Of a stretch of DNA of 64,000 nt, positions 47,052-54,306 are shown piece after piece; the first letter of the stretch is position 1; each line of letters starts with the position of its first letter. The notes below the pieces were generated by a model, which was not told the DNA's origin, made no database searches, and worked only from the letters and a program-made list of their open reading frames with translations. The stretch lies in the NCBI GenBank assembly GCA_963700255.1, contig CAVOWW010000031.1, positions 93,314 through 157,313 of the forward strand, in the 5' to 3' direction. Position numbers and translations under genes: made by a program. Source of the DNA: UBA10649 sp963700255. Lineage in GTDB: Bacteria > Actinomycetota > Actinomycetes > S36-B12.

Positions 47052-48017
47052 TCAGGCGGCCGCGGCCTGCCGATCGCGGTACTGGGCGACCATCCCGGAC
47101 AGCACGTCCGCCCACGGGGTGGGCTCGAGCCCGAAGGTCGAACGGGCGGCGGAGTCGTCGAGCAGGTACGGGCGCTCGCGCTGGTAGTCGGTCTCCTTGA
47201 GCTCGCGGATCATGGGCTGGACGAGCCCGAGCCCCCAGAGCAGGACACCGGGGACAGTCGAGGTCTTGACCGCCGGGACTCCCGCAGCATCGGCGAGATC
47301 GGCCACCGCCTCGCGCTGGGAGCGCGGCGGGTTGCTCGGCACATGCCAGGCCCGGCCCCAGCCGCGGGGGTCGGCGGCCGCGGTCACGATGGTCCGCGCG
47401 ACGTCGATGGGTGCCGTCCACGTATGGGGCTGGTCGAGGTCGCCGATGAGCTGGACGTTCTTGCCCGCGAGGATCCGCGGCATGACCCGGTCACCGAGCA
47501 TGCTCTGCGCCCCCGGGCAGATGTAGTCCGAGCCACGCACCTCGGTGGCCCGGATCCGACCGGAGTCGTTGGCGGCCTTGGCGTCCTGCCACATGCGCAC
47601 CCGCACGCGCGCCTTGTCCCCTTCCGCAGCCAGCGGCAGGTCCTCGGTCATCGGCACGTCGACGGGGCCGTACCCGTAGAGGTTCGACACGGTGGCGAGC
47701 ACGGCGCCGGTGCGCTCGGCGTACTCGAGGAAGGCCTGCGCCATGGGCGGCCAGTCCGTCGTCCAGCTCGTGTACGCGGGGTTGACGCAGTTGTAGATGA
47801 CCACCGCGCTGGGCGCGACGGCGAGCAGCGCGTCGACGCTCGAAGCATCCACGCGCACTCGCGAGATCCGCGGGTCGTCGGGCCCGTGGCCGCTGCGACT
47901 GGCCAGGACGACGTCGACACCGGCGTCGGCCAGCACCAGGGCGACGGCCGAGCCGACGCCGCCGGCGCCGACGACGAGATGGGTGCCCGGGGCGGGGGCG
48001 ATCGGCAGGGCGGTCAT
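47052..48017 (-). CDS. NAD-dependent epimerase/dehydratase family protein
   Basis: Rossmann-fold protein of 321 residues of the atypical/extended SDR type. THLVVGAGGVGSAVALVLADAG binds the dinucleotide, and VVIYNCVNPAYTSWTTDWPPM and NLYGYGPVDVPMTEDLPL (in place of the usual YxxxK region) follow. The C-terminal part includes DYQRERPYLLDDSAARSTFGLEPTPW. Substrate unknown. It has AAGGAG 5 nt ahead of the ATG. Its promoter (TTGACA-17-TACTGT) overlaps a TetR-type operator, so it is the likely target of the divergent TetR regulator. Confidence 0.87.
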   Translation of the reverse strand: MTALPIAPAPGTHLVVGAGGVGSAVALVLADAGVDVVLASRSGHGPDDPRISRVRVDASSVDALLAVAPSAVVIYNCVNPAYTSWTTDWPPMAQAFLEYAERTGAVLATVSNLYGYGPVDVPMTEDLPLAAEGDKARVRVRMWQDAKAANDSGRIRATEVRGSDYICPGAQSMLGDRVMPRILAGKNVQLIGDLDQPHTWTAPIDVARTIVTAAADPRGWGRAWHVPSNPPRSQREAVADLADAAGVPAVKTSTVPGVLLWGLGLVQPMIRELKETDYQRERPYLLDDSAARSTFGLEPTPWADVLSGMVAQYRDRQAAAA

Positions 48018-48044
48018 GGGGGCTCCTTTGCGATGGGTGCTCTT

Positions 48045-48067
48045 TACTGTGAGCAGTGCTCACAGTA
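48045..48067. promoter_or_regulatory. TetR-type operator 1, overlapping the epimerase -10
   Basis: Perfect dyad with 11-bp arms TACTGTGAGCA / TGCTCACAGTA around a single G. On the minus strand its outer TACTGT (48062-48067) is the -10 of the epimerase promoter, whose TTGACA -35 lies at 48085-48090 with a 17-bp spacer. Confidence 0.75.
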
Positions 48068-48089
48068 GACCGACCTGCACTGCCTGTCA

Positions 48090-48137
48090 AGAGCGGTGCT
48101 CTCGATTGTTGCCACCGCTCTCAACCTGCGGCAGACT
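48090..48137 (+). promoter_or_regulatory. TetR-type operator 2 and tetR promoter
   Basis: The core GAGCGGTGCTC (48091-48101) differs by one base from the operator 1 core GAGCAGTGCTC (48051-48061) and lies exactly 40 bp away. It precedes a promoter with -35 TTGCCA (48109-48114), 17-bp spacer and -10 CAGACT (48132-48137), 6 nt before the tetR ATG. The palindrome suggests autoregulation. Confidence 0.65.
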
Positions 48138-48143
48138 GCCCCC

Positions 48144-48863
48144 ATGACCGTGCTCCCCGACGTGCCCCGGACCGCCCGCGAGCGGGCTCGGGCGGAGATC
48201 TCCGGGGAGATCCTGGCCACCGCGCGCGCGCATCTGGCCCGCGACGGAGCGGCAGCGCTCTCCCTGCGCGCCATCGCCCGCGACCTCGGCATGGTCTCCT
48301 CAGCGGTGTACCGCTACGTGCCCAACCGCGATGCCCTGCTCACGATGCTGATCATCGACGCCTACGACACGGTGGGGGCGCAGGTCGAGCAGGCCGCCGC
48401 GTCCTGCCCTCGTGTCGACTACGTGGGGCGCTTCCTGGCGACCTGCCGCGCCCTGCGCGCGTGGGCCCTAGCCAACCCCCACGAGTACGCCCTCATCTAC
48501 GGCTCTCCTGTACCGGGGTACGCGGCTCCGGTCGACACGATCGCTCCCGCCAGCCGCGTCCCTATCGTGCTGCTGTCGATCCTGTTCGACCTGACGGCCG
48601 ACGGTGCCGCTGCCCCGTCTGACCCGGTGCCGCCCGCCCTCGCCGCGGGCATCGCCCCGTTCCGCGAGTTCGCCGAAGGACGCGCCTCCGATGACCTCCT
48701 CCTGCGCGGGCTCGCGTCGTGGTCATCGCTGCTTGGCAGCGTCTCGCTGGAGCTGTTCGGCCACCTCCACAACGTCATCGACGAGGGTGCGGCGGCACGG
48801 TCCGCCTTCTTCGACCACCAGATGCGACAGGTGGCGATCGGCCTCGGGCTGGCGGTCGCCTGA
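48144..48863 (+). CDS. TetR/AcrR family transcriptional regulator
   Basis: Repressor of 239 residues. The HTH is at about residues 30-65 (LSLRAIARDLGMVSSAVYRYVPNRDALLTMLI), preceded by the usual N-terminal helix with ISGEILATARAHLARDG. The C-terminal ligand-binding domain is of the TetR_C_13/WHG-like type (RALRAWALANPHEYALIYGSPVPGY). It is divergent from the epimerase gene and has matching operators in between. The YdeI and AlkD genes follow with overlapping starts, so it may also control them. Ligand unknown. Confidence 0.93.
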   Translation: MTVLPDVPRTARERARAEISGEILATARAHLARDGAAALSLRAIARDLGMVSSAVYRYVPNRDALLTMLIIDAYDTVGAQVEQAAASCPRVDYVGRFLATCRALRAWALANPHEYALIYGSPVPGYAAPVDTIAPASRVPIVLLSILFDLTADGAAAPSDPVPPALAAGIAPFREFAEGRASDDLLLRGLASWSSLLGSVSLELFGHLHNVIDEGAAARSAFFDHQMRQVAIGLGLAVA

Positions 48864-49423
48864 TGGGCCAGGCGGATGCCGAGCGCGTCGAGTTCGCGAC
48901 CCGTCAGGACTGGCGCGACTGGCTGCAGGAGAACCACGAAGCCTCGCCCGGGGTCTTCGTCGTCTACTTCAAGAAGTCGGCTCGCCAGACCGGTCCGCTC
49001 TACGAGGACCTGATCGAGGAGGCCATCTGCTTCGGCTGGATCGACGGCACGCTGCGGCCCGTCGATGACCTCCGCACGAGCCTGTACTTCTGCCCGCGAC
49101 GCAAGGGCGGCGTGTGGGCCGCGAGCAACAAGGCTCGCGTCGAACGGCTGCGGGCCGCCGGCCTGATGACGGCTGCCGGCGAGGCGGCCATCGAGCGGGC
49201 CGTGGCGGACGGCTCCTGGACGATCCTGGACCGCAGCGAGGCACTCGAGCTCCCCGACGAGCTGGCCGCCTCCCTCGCCCGGCGCATCGGCGGACGGGAG
49301 GCGTTCGACGCTCTCAGGCCGAGCCTGCGCAAGCAGCTCATCTACCAGGTCGACTCCGCGAAGAGGCCCGAGACGCGGGAGCGGCGGGCGGAGGACATCG
49401 CGCGGACCGTCGGCGGGTCATGA
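48863..49423 (+). CDS. YdeI/OmpD-associated family protein
   Basis: Cytosolic protein of 186 residues of the YdeI/OmdA (bacteriocin-protection) family. The markers are RVEFATRQDWRDWLQENHEASPGVFVVYFKK, YEDLIEEAICFGWIDGTLRPVDD and YFCPRRKGGVWAASNKARVERL, with a basic C-terminal RPSLRKQLIYQVDSAKRPETRERR. Function is not established. The start overlaps the tetR stop (TGATG), and its own stop overlaps the alkD start, giving a coupled three-gene operon. Confidence 0.88.
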   Translation: MGQADAERVEFATRQDWRDWLQENHEASPGVFVVYFKKSARQTGPLYEDLIEEAICFGWIDGTLRPVDDLRTSLYFCPRRKGGVWAASNKARVERLRAAGLMTAAGEAAIERAVADGSWTILDRSEALELPDELAASLARRIGGREAFDALRPSLRKQLIYQVDSAKRPETRERRAEDIARTVGGS

Positions 49424-50115
49424 CGGCGCCGGCAGCCTGGGTCGAGGCGACCATCACCGCATTGGCCCCCCTGGCCGATCCCGAGCGGGCAGGGCCGATG
49501 GCCGCCTACATGAAGGGCGTCGCACCCTTCCTCGGGGTGATGACACCGGTCCGGCGCCAGGCTCTGCGTGCGGCATGGGCGCCGCTCCCGATCCCGAGCG
49601 CCGACGACCTCGCCGCAGTGAGTCGTGCGCTGTGGGCGCTGCCGGAACGCGAGTACCAGTACGCCGCCTGCGACCTCATCGCGCGTCATGTGAGGACTCT
49701 TCCAGCGGGGTTCGTCGCCGACCCCGTGCAGGACCTGCTGACGACAGCGCCGTGGTGGGACACCGTGGACTCCCTCGGCAGCGCGGCCATCACGCCACTC
49801 GTCGCACGGCATCCCGCGAAGGTCGATCTCATGTGGACGTGGCTCGACTCCGGTGATCGCTGGCTCATCCGAGCCGCCATCCAGCATCAGCGCGGGCTCA
49901 AGGAGGGCACCGACCTCGACCTGCTGCTCACGATGTGCGACCGGTTCGCTGACGACCGCGAGTTCTTCATCGCCAAGGCGATCGGCTGGGCGCTGCGCGA
50001 CGTGACAGCGTGGGATCCTGCGGCGGTCCAGTCGTTCGTGGACCGGCACCCGCACCTGAGCCCGGTGGCGCGGCGCGAGGCTACGAAGGGCCTGAGCCGC
50101 TCAGCCCGTCCCTGA
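49420..50115 (+). CDS. DNA alkylation repair protein (AlkD-like)
   Basis: HEAT-like-repeat DNA glycosylase family protein of 231 residues. Helical repeats include YMKGVAPFLGVMTPVRRQALR, EYQYAACDLIARHVR, PWWDTVDSLGSAAITPLVARH and REFFIAKAIGWALRDVTAWDPAAVQSFV, with the AlkD-typical W-D and FFIAKAIGWALR segments. AlkD removes bulky or positively charged N3- and N7-alkylated bases. Its start overlaps the YdeI stop by 4 nt. Its 3' end overlaps the SPFH gene by 35 nt on the opposite strand. Confidence 0.9.
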   Translation: MTAPAAWVEATITALAPLADPERAGPMAAYMKGVAPFLGVMTPVRRQALRAAWAPLPIPSADDLAAVSRALWALPEREYQYAACDLIARHVRTLPAGFVADPVQDLLTTAPWWDTVDSLGSAAITPLVARHPAKVDLMWTWLDSGDRWLIRAAIQHQRGLKEGTDLDLLLTMCDRFADDREFFIAKAIGWALRDVTAWDPAAVQSFVDRHPHLSPVARREATKGLSRSARP

Positions 50116-50998
50116 TCCGGTCCAGCGCCCCGGTCAGCTCCGCCGGGATCACCCACACCTTGTTGGCGTCACCCTTGGCGACCTCGGGGATCGCCTGCAG
50201 GTACCGATGCGCGAGCTCGTTCGGCCGCGGGTCCGCGGCGCGCAGCCCGAGGTAGATCAGCTTGACCGCCTCCGCCTCCGCCTCCGCGGCGATGACGCGC
50301 GCCTTCGCCTCGCCATCCGCCCGGAGGACAGCGGCCTGCGCCTCGCCTTCGGCGCTGAGGATCGCCGACGTCTTCGCGCCCTCGGCCGTCAGGATCGCGG
50401 CCTGCTTCTGCCCCTCGGCCGTCAGGATGGCCGCGCGGCGCTCGCGCTCGGCCTTGAGCTGCTTCTCCATCGCCTCCTGCACGGACTTCGGCGGATCGAT
50501 GGCCTTGAGCTCGACACGGTTGACGCGGATCCCCCACTTGCCGGTGGCCTCGTCGAGCACTCCGCGGAGCTGGCCGTTGATCTGGTCGCGCGAGGTGAGG
50601 GCCTCCTCCAGGTCCATCGAGCCGATCACGTTGCGCAGCGTGGTGACGGTGAGCTGCTCGATGCCGATGATGAAGCTGTTGATCTCGTAGGTGGCGGCCT
50701 TGGGGTCCGTCACCTGGAAGTAGATGACGGTGTCGATCGACACGACGAGGTTGTCCTCGGTGATGACCGGCTGAGGCGGGAACGACGCGACCTGCTCGCG
50801 CATGTCGACGCGCTCGCGGATGCGGTCGATGACGGGGACCAGGATGCTGAGGCCCGGGTTGAGGGTGCGCTGGTAGCGCCCCAGCCGCTCGACGATGGCG
50901 GTGCTCGCCTGCTTGACGATCACCACCGTCCGCGTCAGGAGCAGCAGCGCGAAGAGCACCGCGAGGAAGATCACTCCCACGGGAAGCAGGGTGTCCAT
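50081..50998 (-). CDS. SPFH/Band 7 (stomatin-like, QmcA type) membrane protein
   Basis: Membrane-anchored scaffold of 305 residues. An N-terminal helix (LLPVGVIFLAVLFALLLL) is followed by the SPFH domain (VIVKQASTAIVERLGRYQRTLNPGLSILVPVIDRI … VDMREQVASFPPQPVITEDNL). A long Ala/Glu coiled coil follows, built from repeated AAILTAEG-like units, and a C-terminal stretch with PNELAHRYLQAIPEVAKGDANKVWVIP. Family members form large rings in the membrane and often work with NfeD, encoded just upstream. AAGGAG 6 nt ahead of the ATG supports the start. Confidence 0.93.
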   Translation of the reverse strand: MDTLLPVGVIFLAVLFALLLLTRTVVIVKQASTAIVERLGRYQRTLNPGLSILVPVIDRIRERVDMREQVASFPPQPVITEDNLVVSIDTVIYFQVTDPKAATYEINSFIIGIEQLTVTTLRNVIGSMDLEEALTSRDQINGQLRGVLDEATGKWGIRVNRVELKAIDPPKSVQEAMEKQLKAERERRAAILTAEGQKQAAILTAEGAKTSAILSAEGEAQAAVLRADGEAKARVIAAEAEAEAVKLIYLGLRAADPRPNELAHRYLQAIPEVAKGDANKVWVIPAELTGALDRIRDGLSGSGPS

Positions 50999-51008
50999 GA
51001 TGGCTCCT

Positions 51009-51075
51009 TGTTCGTTGGTCGTGCTCGGTCAGCGGGGGTCGGTGTTCGTTGGTCGTGCTCGGTCAGCGGGGGTCG
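51009..51075. repeat. 34-bp tandem duplication covering the nfeD stop codon
   Basis: Two identical 33-bp copies (51009-51041 and 51043-51075) are separated by one base. The unit reads through TGTTCGTTGGTCGTGCTCGG and ends GGGGGTCG. The second copy includes the last codons and TGA of nfeD, so the first, in the nfeD-SPFH gap, is a duplicate of the gene's 3' end. It may be slippage or an assembly artefact. Confidence 0.85.
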
Positions 51076-51524
51076 ACGGGATAGACCAGCGCCGTGGCGC
51101 CGTCGATGCGCGTCACCATCACGTCGGCGCCGTCGGGGACGGGATCGGACGTGACGTCGAGGTCGAGCCGTGCGGACCAGATCTCGCCCTTCAGGGAGAT
51201 CCGCCCGTCGTGGCGCGTCACCTCGCTGACAGTGCGGGCCCGCGATCCCGGCAGCGCATCGACCCCGGTGCGGGTCAGTGCCGTCGTCTTGCGCAGGTGA
51301 CGCAGGGCCACCGGGCGGACGAACGCGATCCCGGCCACGGAGACGCCGACCCCGATCACCGCCTGCGCCCACAGAGGCGCCCCGACCGCGGCCGCGAGGG
51401 CAGCTGAGCCCGCGCCCACGGCAATGAGGCCGAAGGTCAGGTCGACGGTGAAGATCTCCACGCCCACAGCGACGAGGGCCGCGATCATCCACAGCAGTGC
51501 CGGTGACATGCCCACCTCCGTCAA
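51063..51524 (-). CDS. NfeD family membrane protein
   Basis: NfeD-type protein of 153 residues, partner of SPFH proteins. The N-terminal membrane region (LLWMIAALVAVGVEIFTVDLTFGLIAVGAGSAALAAAVGAP and WAQAVIGVGVSVAGIAFV) is followed by a soluble OB-fold domain (LTRTGVDALPGSRARTVSEVTRHDGRISLKGEIWSARLD) that ends with VTRIDGATALVYPVDPR. GGAGGTGGGC ahead of ATG 51524 supports the start. It lies 64 nt upstream of the SPFH gene, with the tandem duplication between. Confidence 0.9.
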   Translation of the reverse strand: MTEVGMSPALLWMIAALVAVGVEIFTVDLTFGLIAVGAGSAALAAAVGAPLWAQAVIGVGVSVAGIAFVRPVALRHLRKTTALTRTGVDALPGSRARTVSEVTRHDGRISLKGEIWSARLDLDVTSDPVPDGADVMVTRIDGATALVYPVDPR

Positions 51525-51570
51525 TCACTGTAGCCCGATAATCACCCGCCGCACCTGCCAGTGTTGGCCG

Positions 51571-51930
51571 ATGACCAAACGAAACCCCGGTGCCTTCTGG
51601 GTCTACCTCGCCGTCGCTGCGATCGGGCTCGCCGGCACCGCCTGGTTCAACGTCCGGAGCGTCATCGAGCCCGCGGAGCAGACGTTCTTCGCCGCCTGGT
51701 TCGCCAACCCGTCGGTGAGCTCGCTCGCCTGGGACCTGCTGGCCGTGGCCAGCGCGGCGTCGATCTTCATCGTCCTCGAGGGCCGTCGGCTGGGGATCCG
51801 CTGGTACTGGCTGTACGTGGTGGCCTCGTTCGTCACCGCCGTCGGCTTCACCTTCCCCCTCTTCCTGGCAGTTCGCGAACGGCGACTCGACCGCCTCGCG
51901 CTCGACGCCGAGACGGTGGACACCCCATGA
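51571..51930 (+). CDS. DUF2834 family membrane protein
   Basis: Small membrane protein of 119 residues with three helices: GAFWVYLAVAAIGLAGTAWFNV, LAWDLLAVASAASIFIVLEG and YWLYVVASFVTAVGFTFPLFLAV, with conserved DUF2834 features such as FNVRSVIE, FFAAWFANPSVSSLAWDLL and the FPLFLAVRER end. Function unknown. ATG 51571 lies 6 nt after CAGTGT. The next gene, a VOC protein, starts at the overlapping ATGA, so the two are coupled. Confidence 0.85.
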   Translation: MTKRNPGAFWVYLAVAAIGLAGTAWFNVRSVIEPAEQTFFAAWFANPSVSSLAWDLLAVASAASIFIVLEGRRLGIRWYWLYVVASFVTAVGFTFPLFLAVRERRLDRLALDAETVDTP

Positions 51931-52319
51931 ACGTCACCGGCATCCATCACGTGACCCTGACGGTGGCCGATGCCGAGGCCAGCGCCGAGTGGTACCAGCG
52001 GCTGCTCGGGCCGGCCGAGGTCATCCGGCGCGAGGGCGACGGCTGGAGTCGCGTGCGCATGCGGTGGCCGAGCGGCATGGTCATCGGGGTCACCCGGCAC
52101 GACGTGACCGAGCCGGTCGACCGCTTCGACCACGGGCGGATCGGTCTCGACCACGTCGGGCTCGGCTGCCTCAGCGAGGCCGACGTGCGGGACTGGGCCG
52201 ACCACATGGACCGGGTGGGCATCGGGCGCGGCCCGGTCGAGACCGCGCCCTACGGCTGGGCGGTCACCGCCCGGGACCCCGACGGCATCCCCGTGGAGTT
52301 CTTCTGCGCGCGCCCCTGA
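51927..52319 (+). CDS. VOC superfamily (glyoxalase-like) protein
   Basis: VOC protein of 130 residues. GIHHVTLTVADAEASAEWYQRLLG is the first half-module with its metal-site His, IGLDHVGLGCLSEADVRDWADH the second, and TARDPDGIPVEFFC gives the usual Glu near the end. A metal-dependent activity is possible; substrate unknown. It is translated from the ATGA overlap with the DUF2834 gene and precedes the molybdate operon by 42 nt. Confidence 0.88.
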   Translation: MNVTGIHHVTLTVADAEASAEWYQRLLGPAEVIRREGDGWSRVRMRWPSGMVIGVTRHDVTEPVDRFDHGRIGLDHVGLGCLSEADVRDWADHMDRVGIGRGPVETAPYGWAVTARDPDGIPVEFFCARP

Positions 52320-52361
52320 ATCGAGTGGTCAATCCGCGGATGCGGAGTATTCTCCATCCCT

Positions 52362-52751
52362 ATGACGCAGATGCGGATTTCCGAAGCGGCAGAGCTCCTC
52401 GGCGTGAGCGACGACACAGTGCGTCGCTGGATCGACTCCGGCCGCCTCGTCGCTGGCCCTGACGAGAGCGGTCCGCGCACGGTCGACGGAGCCAGCGTCG
52501 CCGCCCTGATGACCGAGCAGGCGCCGGCCCTCCCCCCGGTCGTGCACCAGTCGGCCCGCAACCGCTTCCCCGGGATCGTCACGCGCGTCGAGCGGGACGG
52601 CGTCATGGCGCTCGTCGAGATCCAGGCCGGGCCTCATCGCATCGTCTCGCTCATGAGCCGCGAGGCGGCCGACGAGCTCGGGCTCGCCCCGGGTGTCCCC
52701 GCCGCCGCGAGCATCAAGGCGACGAACGTCGTCGTGGACATCGAGCGATGA
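52362..52751 (+). CDS. Molybdate-linked regulator: excisionase/MerR-type HTH fused to a TOBE (Mop) domain
   Basis: Protein of 129 residues. The N-terminal 45 residues are a MerR/excisionase-like HTH (MRISEAAELLGVSDDTVRRWIDSGRL). The C-terminal 65 residues are a single molbindin/TOBE domain (RNRFPGIVTRVERDGVMALVEIQAGPHRIVSLMSREAADELGL) that binds molybdate or tungstate. ModE, the well-known regulator, has a different HTH, so this is the short actinobacterial kind. It starts 8 nt after TATTCT and overlaps modA by 4 nt, hence probably senses molybdate and controls its own operon. Confidence 0.87.
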   Translation: MTQMRISEAAELLGVSDDTVRRWIDSGRLVAGPDESGPRTVDGASVAALMTEQAPALPPVVHQSARNRFPGIVTRVERDGVMALVEIQAGPHRIVSLMSREAADELGLAPGVPAAASIKATNVVVDIER

Positions 52752-53506
52752 GGGCGGTCCGATTCCTGGCCTTGGGCGTCGTGGCCGTGGCGGCCGTCGG
52801 CTGCTCCACTGAGGCAGGCACATCCACTGTCGCGGTCACCACGCTCACCATCTCGGCGGCATCGTCCCTGACGGAGGCCTTCACGTCGCTGGCCGCGGAG
52901 TTCGAGGACGGTCACCCCGGTGTCGACGTCGCGCTCAACTTCGCCGGGAGCAGCGCGCTCGCCGAGCAGGTCAATGCGGGTGCGCCCGTCGACGTCCTCG
53001 CGACGGCATCCACGTCGACGATGGCTGTCGTCGTCGACGCCGGCAATGCGTCGGATCCCGTGACCTTCGCGCGCAACGAGCTCACCGTCGTCGCACCTGC
53101 CGCCAACGAGGCCGGCATCGAGTCGCTGGCCGACCTGGCGCAGCCCGACGTGCTGACGGCGATCTGCGCGCCCGATGTGCCGTGCGGCGCCGCCACCGCG
53201 ACGCTGCTCGAGGCGAACGGTCTCACCATCACGCCAGCGACCCTCGATCCCGACGTGAAGTCCGTCCTTGCTCGAGTCGTCACCGATGAGGTCGATGCCG
53301 GCATCGTCTACGTCACGGACGCACGTGCCGCCGGCGACGCCGTCACGACCATCCCGATCCCGACGGGAGCGAACGTGTCCACCGACTACCAGGTGGCGGT
53401 CGTCACCGATGCCCCCCAGTCCGACCTCGCCGAGGAGTTCGTCGCGCTCGTCACGGGAAGCGCCGGCCGCACGACGCTGACGGACCTGGGCTTCCTCGCG
53501 CCATGA
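52748..53506 (+). CDS. modA: Molybdate ABC transporter substrate-binding lipoprotein
   Basis: Periplasm-side binding protein of 252 residues for molybdate or tungstate. The lipoprotein signal MRAVRFLALGVVAVAAVGCS gives an anchoring Cys at about residue 19. The binding fold starts TLTISAASSLTEAFTSLAAEFE, with oxyanion ligands expected in AASSL and NFAGSSALAEQV, plus DVLATAS and DVDAGIVYVTDA later. It is coupled to the HTH-TOBE gene upstream and modB downstream by 4-nt overlaps. Confidence 0.95.
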   Translation: MRAVRFLALGVVAVAAVGCSTEAGTSTVAVTTLTISAASSLTEAFTSLAAEFEDGHPGVDVALNFAGSSALAEQVNAGAPVDVLATASTSTMAVVVDAGNASDPVTFARNELTVVAPAANEAGIESLADLAQPDVLTAICAPDVPCGAATATLLEANGLTITPATLDPDVKSVLARVVTDEVDAGIVYVTDARAAGDAVTTIPIPTGANVSTDYQVAVVTDAPQSDLAEEFVALVTGSAGRTTLTDLGFLAP

Positions 53507-54306
53507 CGCGAGCGACCGCAGCCGATCGTGCGCCCTGGTACTTCGTCGTGCCGGGCGGGGTCGCCCTCGTGTTCCTCGCCCTTCCCGTCATCGCACTGCT
53601 CGCGCAAGCGCCCTGGGGCGACTTCACCACGCTCCTCACGTCCGAAGCCGTGCTCGTCGCGCTCCGGCTCTCCCTGGTGACCTCGCTGGCAGCCACCGCG
53701 GTCTCCCTCGTCCTCGGCATCCCGCTCGCGTGGCTGATGTGCCGCAGCCGCGCGTTCGGCGGCTCGTGGGTGCGCGCGCTCGTCATGCTCCCCCTGGTGC
53801 TCCCGCCGGTGGTCGGCGGCGTCGCCCTGCTCCTGGCGTTCGGCCGTCGTGGGCTCGCCGGCCAGGTGCTCTACGACGTGTTCGGCATCCAGATCCCCTT
53901 CACCACCGCGGCCGTCGTCATCGCCGAGGCCTTCGTCGCCATGCCCTTCCTGATCATCACCGTCGAGGGCGCCCTGCGATCGAGCAACCGCCGGCTCGAG
54001 CAGGCGGCCGCGACCTTGGGAGCCGACCGGTGGACGGTCTTCCGCCGAGTCACCCTTCCGCTCGTGCTGCCGTCCATCGCCGCGGGTGCGGTGCTGTGCT
54101 GGGCGCGCGCGCTCGGCGAGTTCGGCGCGACGCTGACCTTCGCCGGGAGCTTCCCCGGGGTGACCCGCACCATGCCCCTCGCCGTCTACGCCGCACTCGA
54201 CGTCGACCGGTCGGAGGCCATCGCCCTCAGTGTGGTGCTCCTGATCGTCTCCGTCGCGATCCTGGTCTCGCTGCGCGGCCAGTTCCTCCAGGGCCTGCGC
54301 CGATGA
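53503..54306 (+). CDS. modB: Molybdate ABC transporter permease
   Basis: Permease of 267 residues with about six helices. The conserved EAA loop EQAAATLGADRWTVFRRVTLPLVLPSIAAG contacts the ATPase. GAVLCWARALGEFGATLTFAGSFPGVTRTMPLAVY is the ModB hallmark. It starts at an ATGA overlap with modA and ends in the same way into modC, so the operon is translated as a coupled unit. Confidence 0.96.
   Translation: MTRATAADRAPWYFVVPGGVALVFLALPVIALLAQAPWGDFTTLLTSEAVLVALRLSLVTSLAATAVSLVLGIPLAWLMCRSRAFGGSWVRALVMLPLVLPPVVGGVALLLAFGRRGLAGQVLYDVFGIQIPFTTAAVVIAEAFVAMPFLIITVEGALRSSNRRLEQAAATLGADRWTVFRRVTLPLVLPSIAAGAVLCWARALGEFGATLTFAGSFPGVTRTMPLAVYAALDVDRSEAIALSVVLLIVSVAILVSLRGQFLQGLRR

Noticed and set aside
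48045..48067. The TetR-region dyad as a CRP site, since it contains TGTGA and TCACA.
   Set aside because: The half-sites are 7 bp apart, not 6, and the dyad extends further with a matching second copy near tetR.
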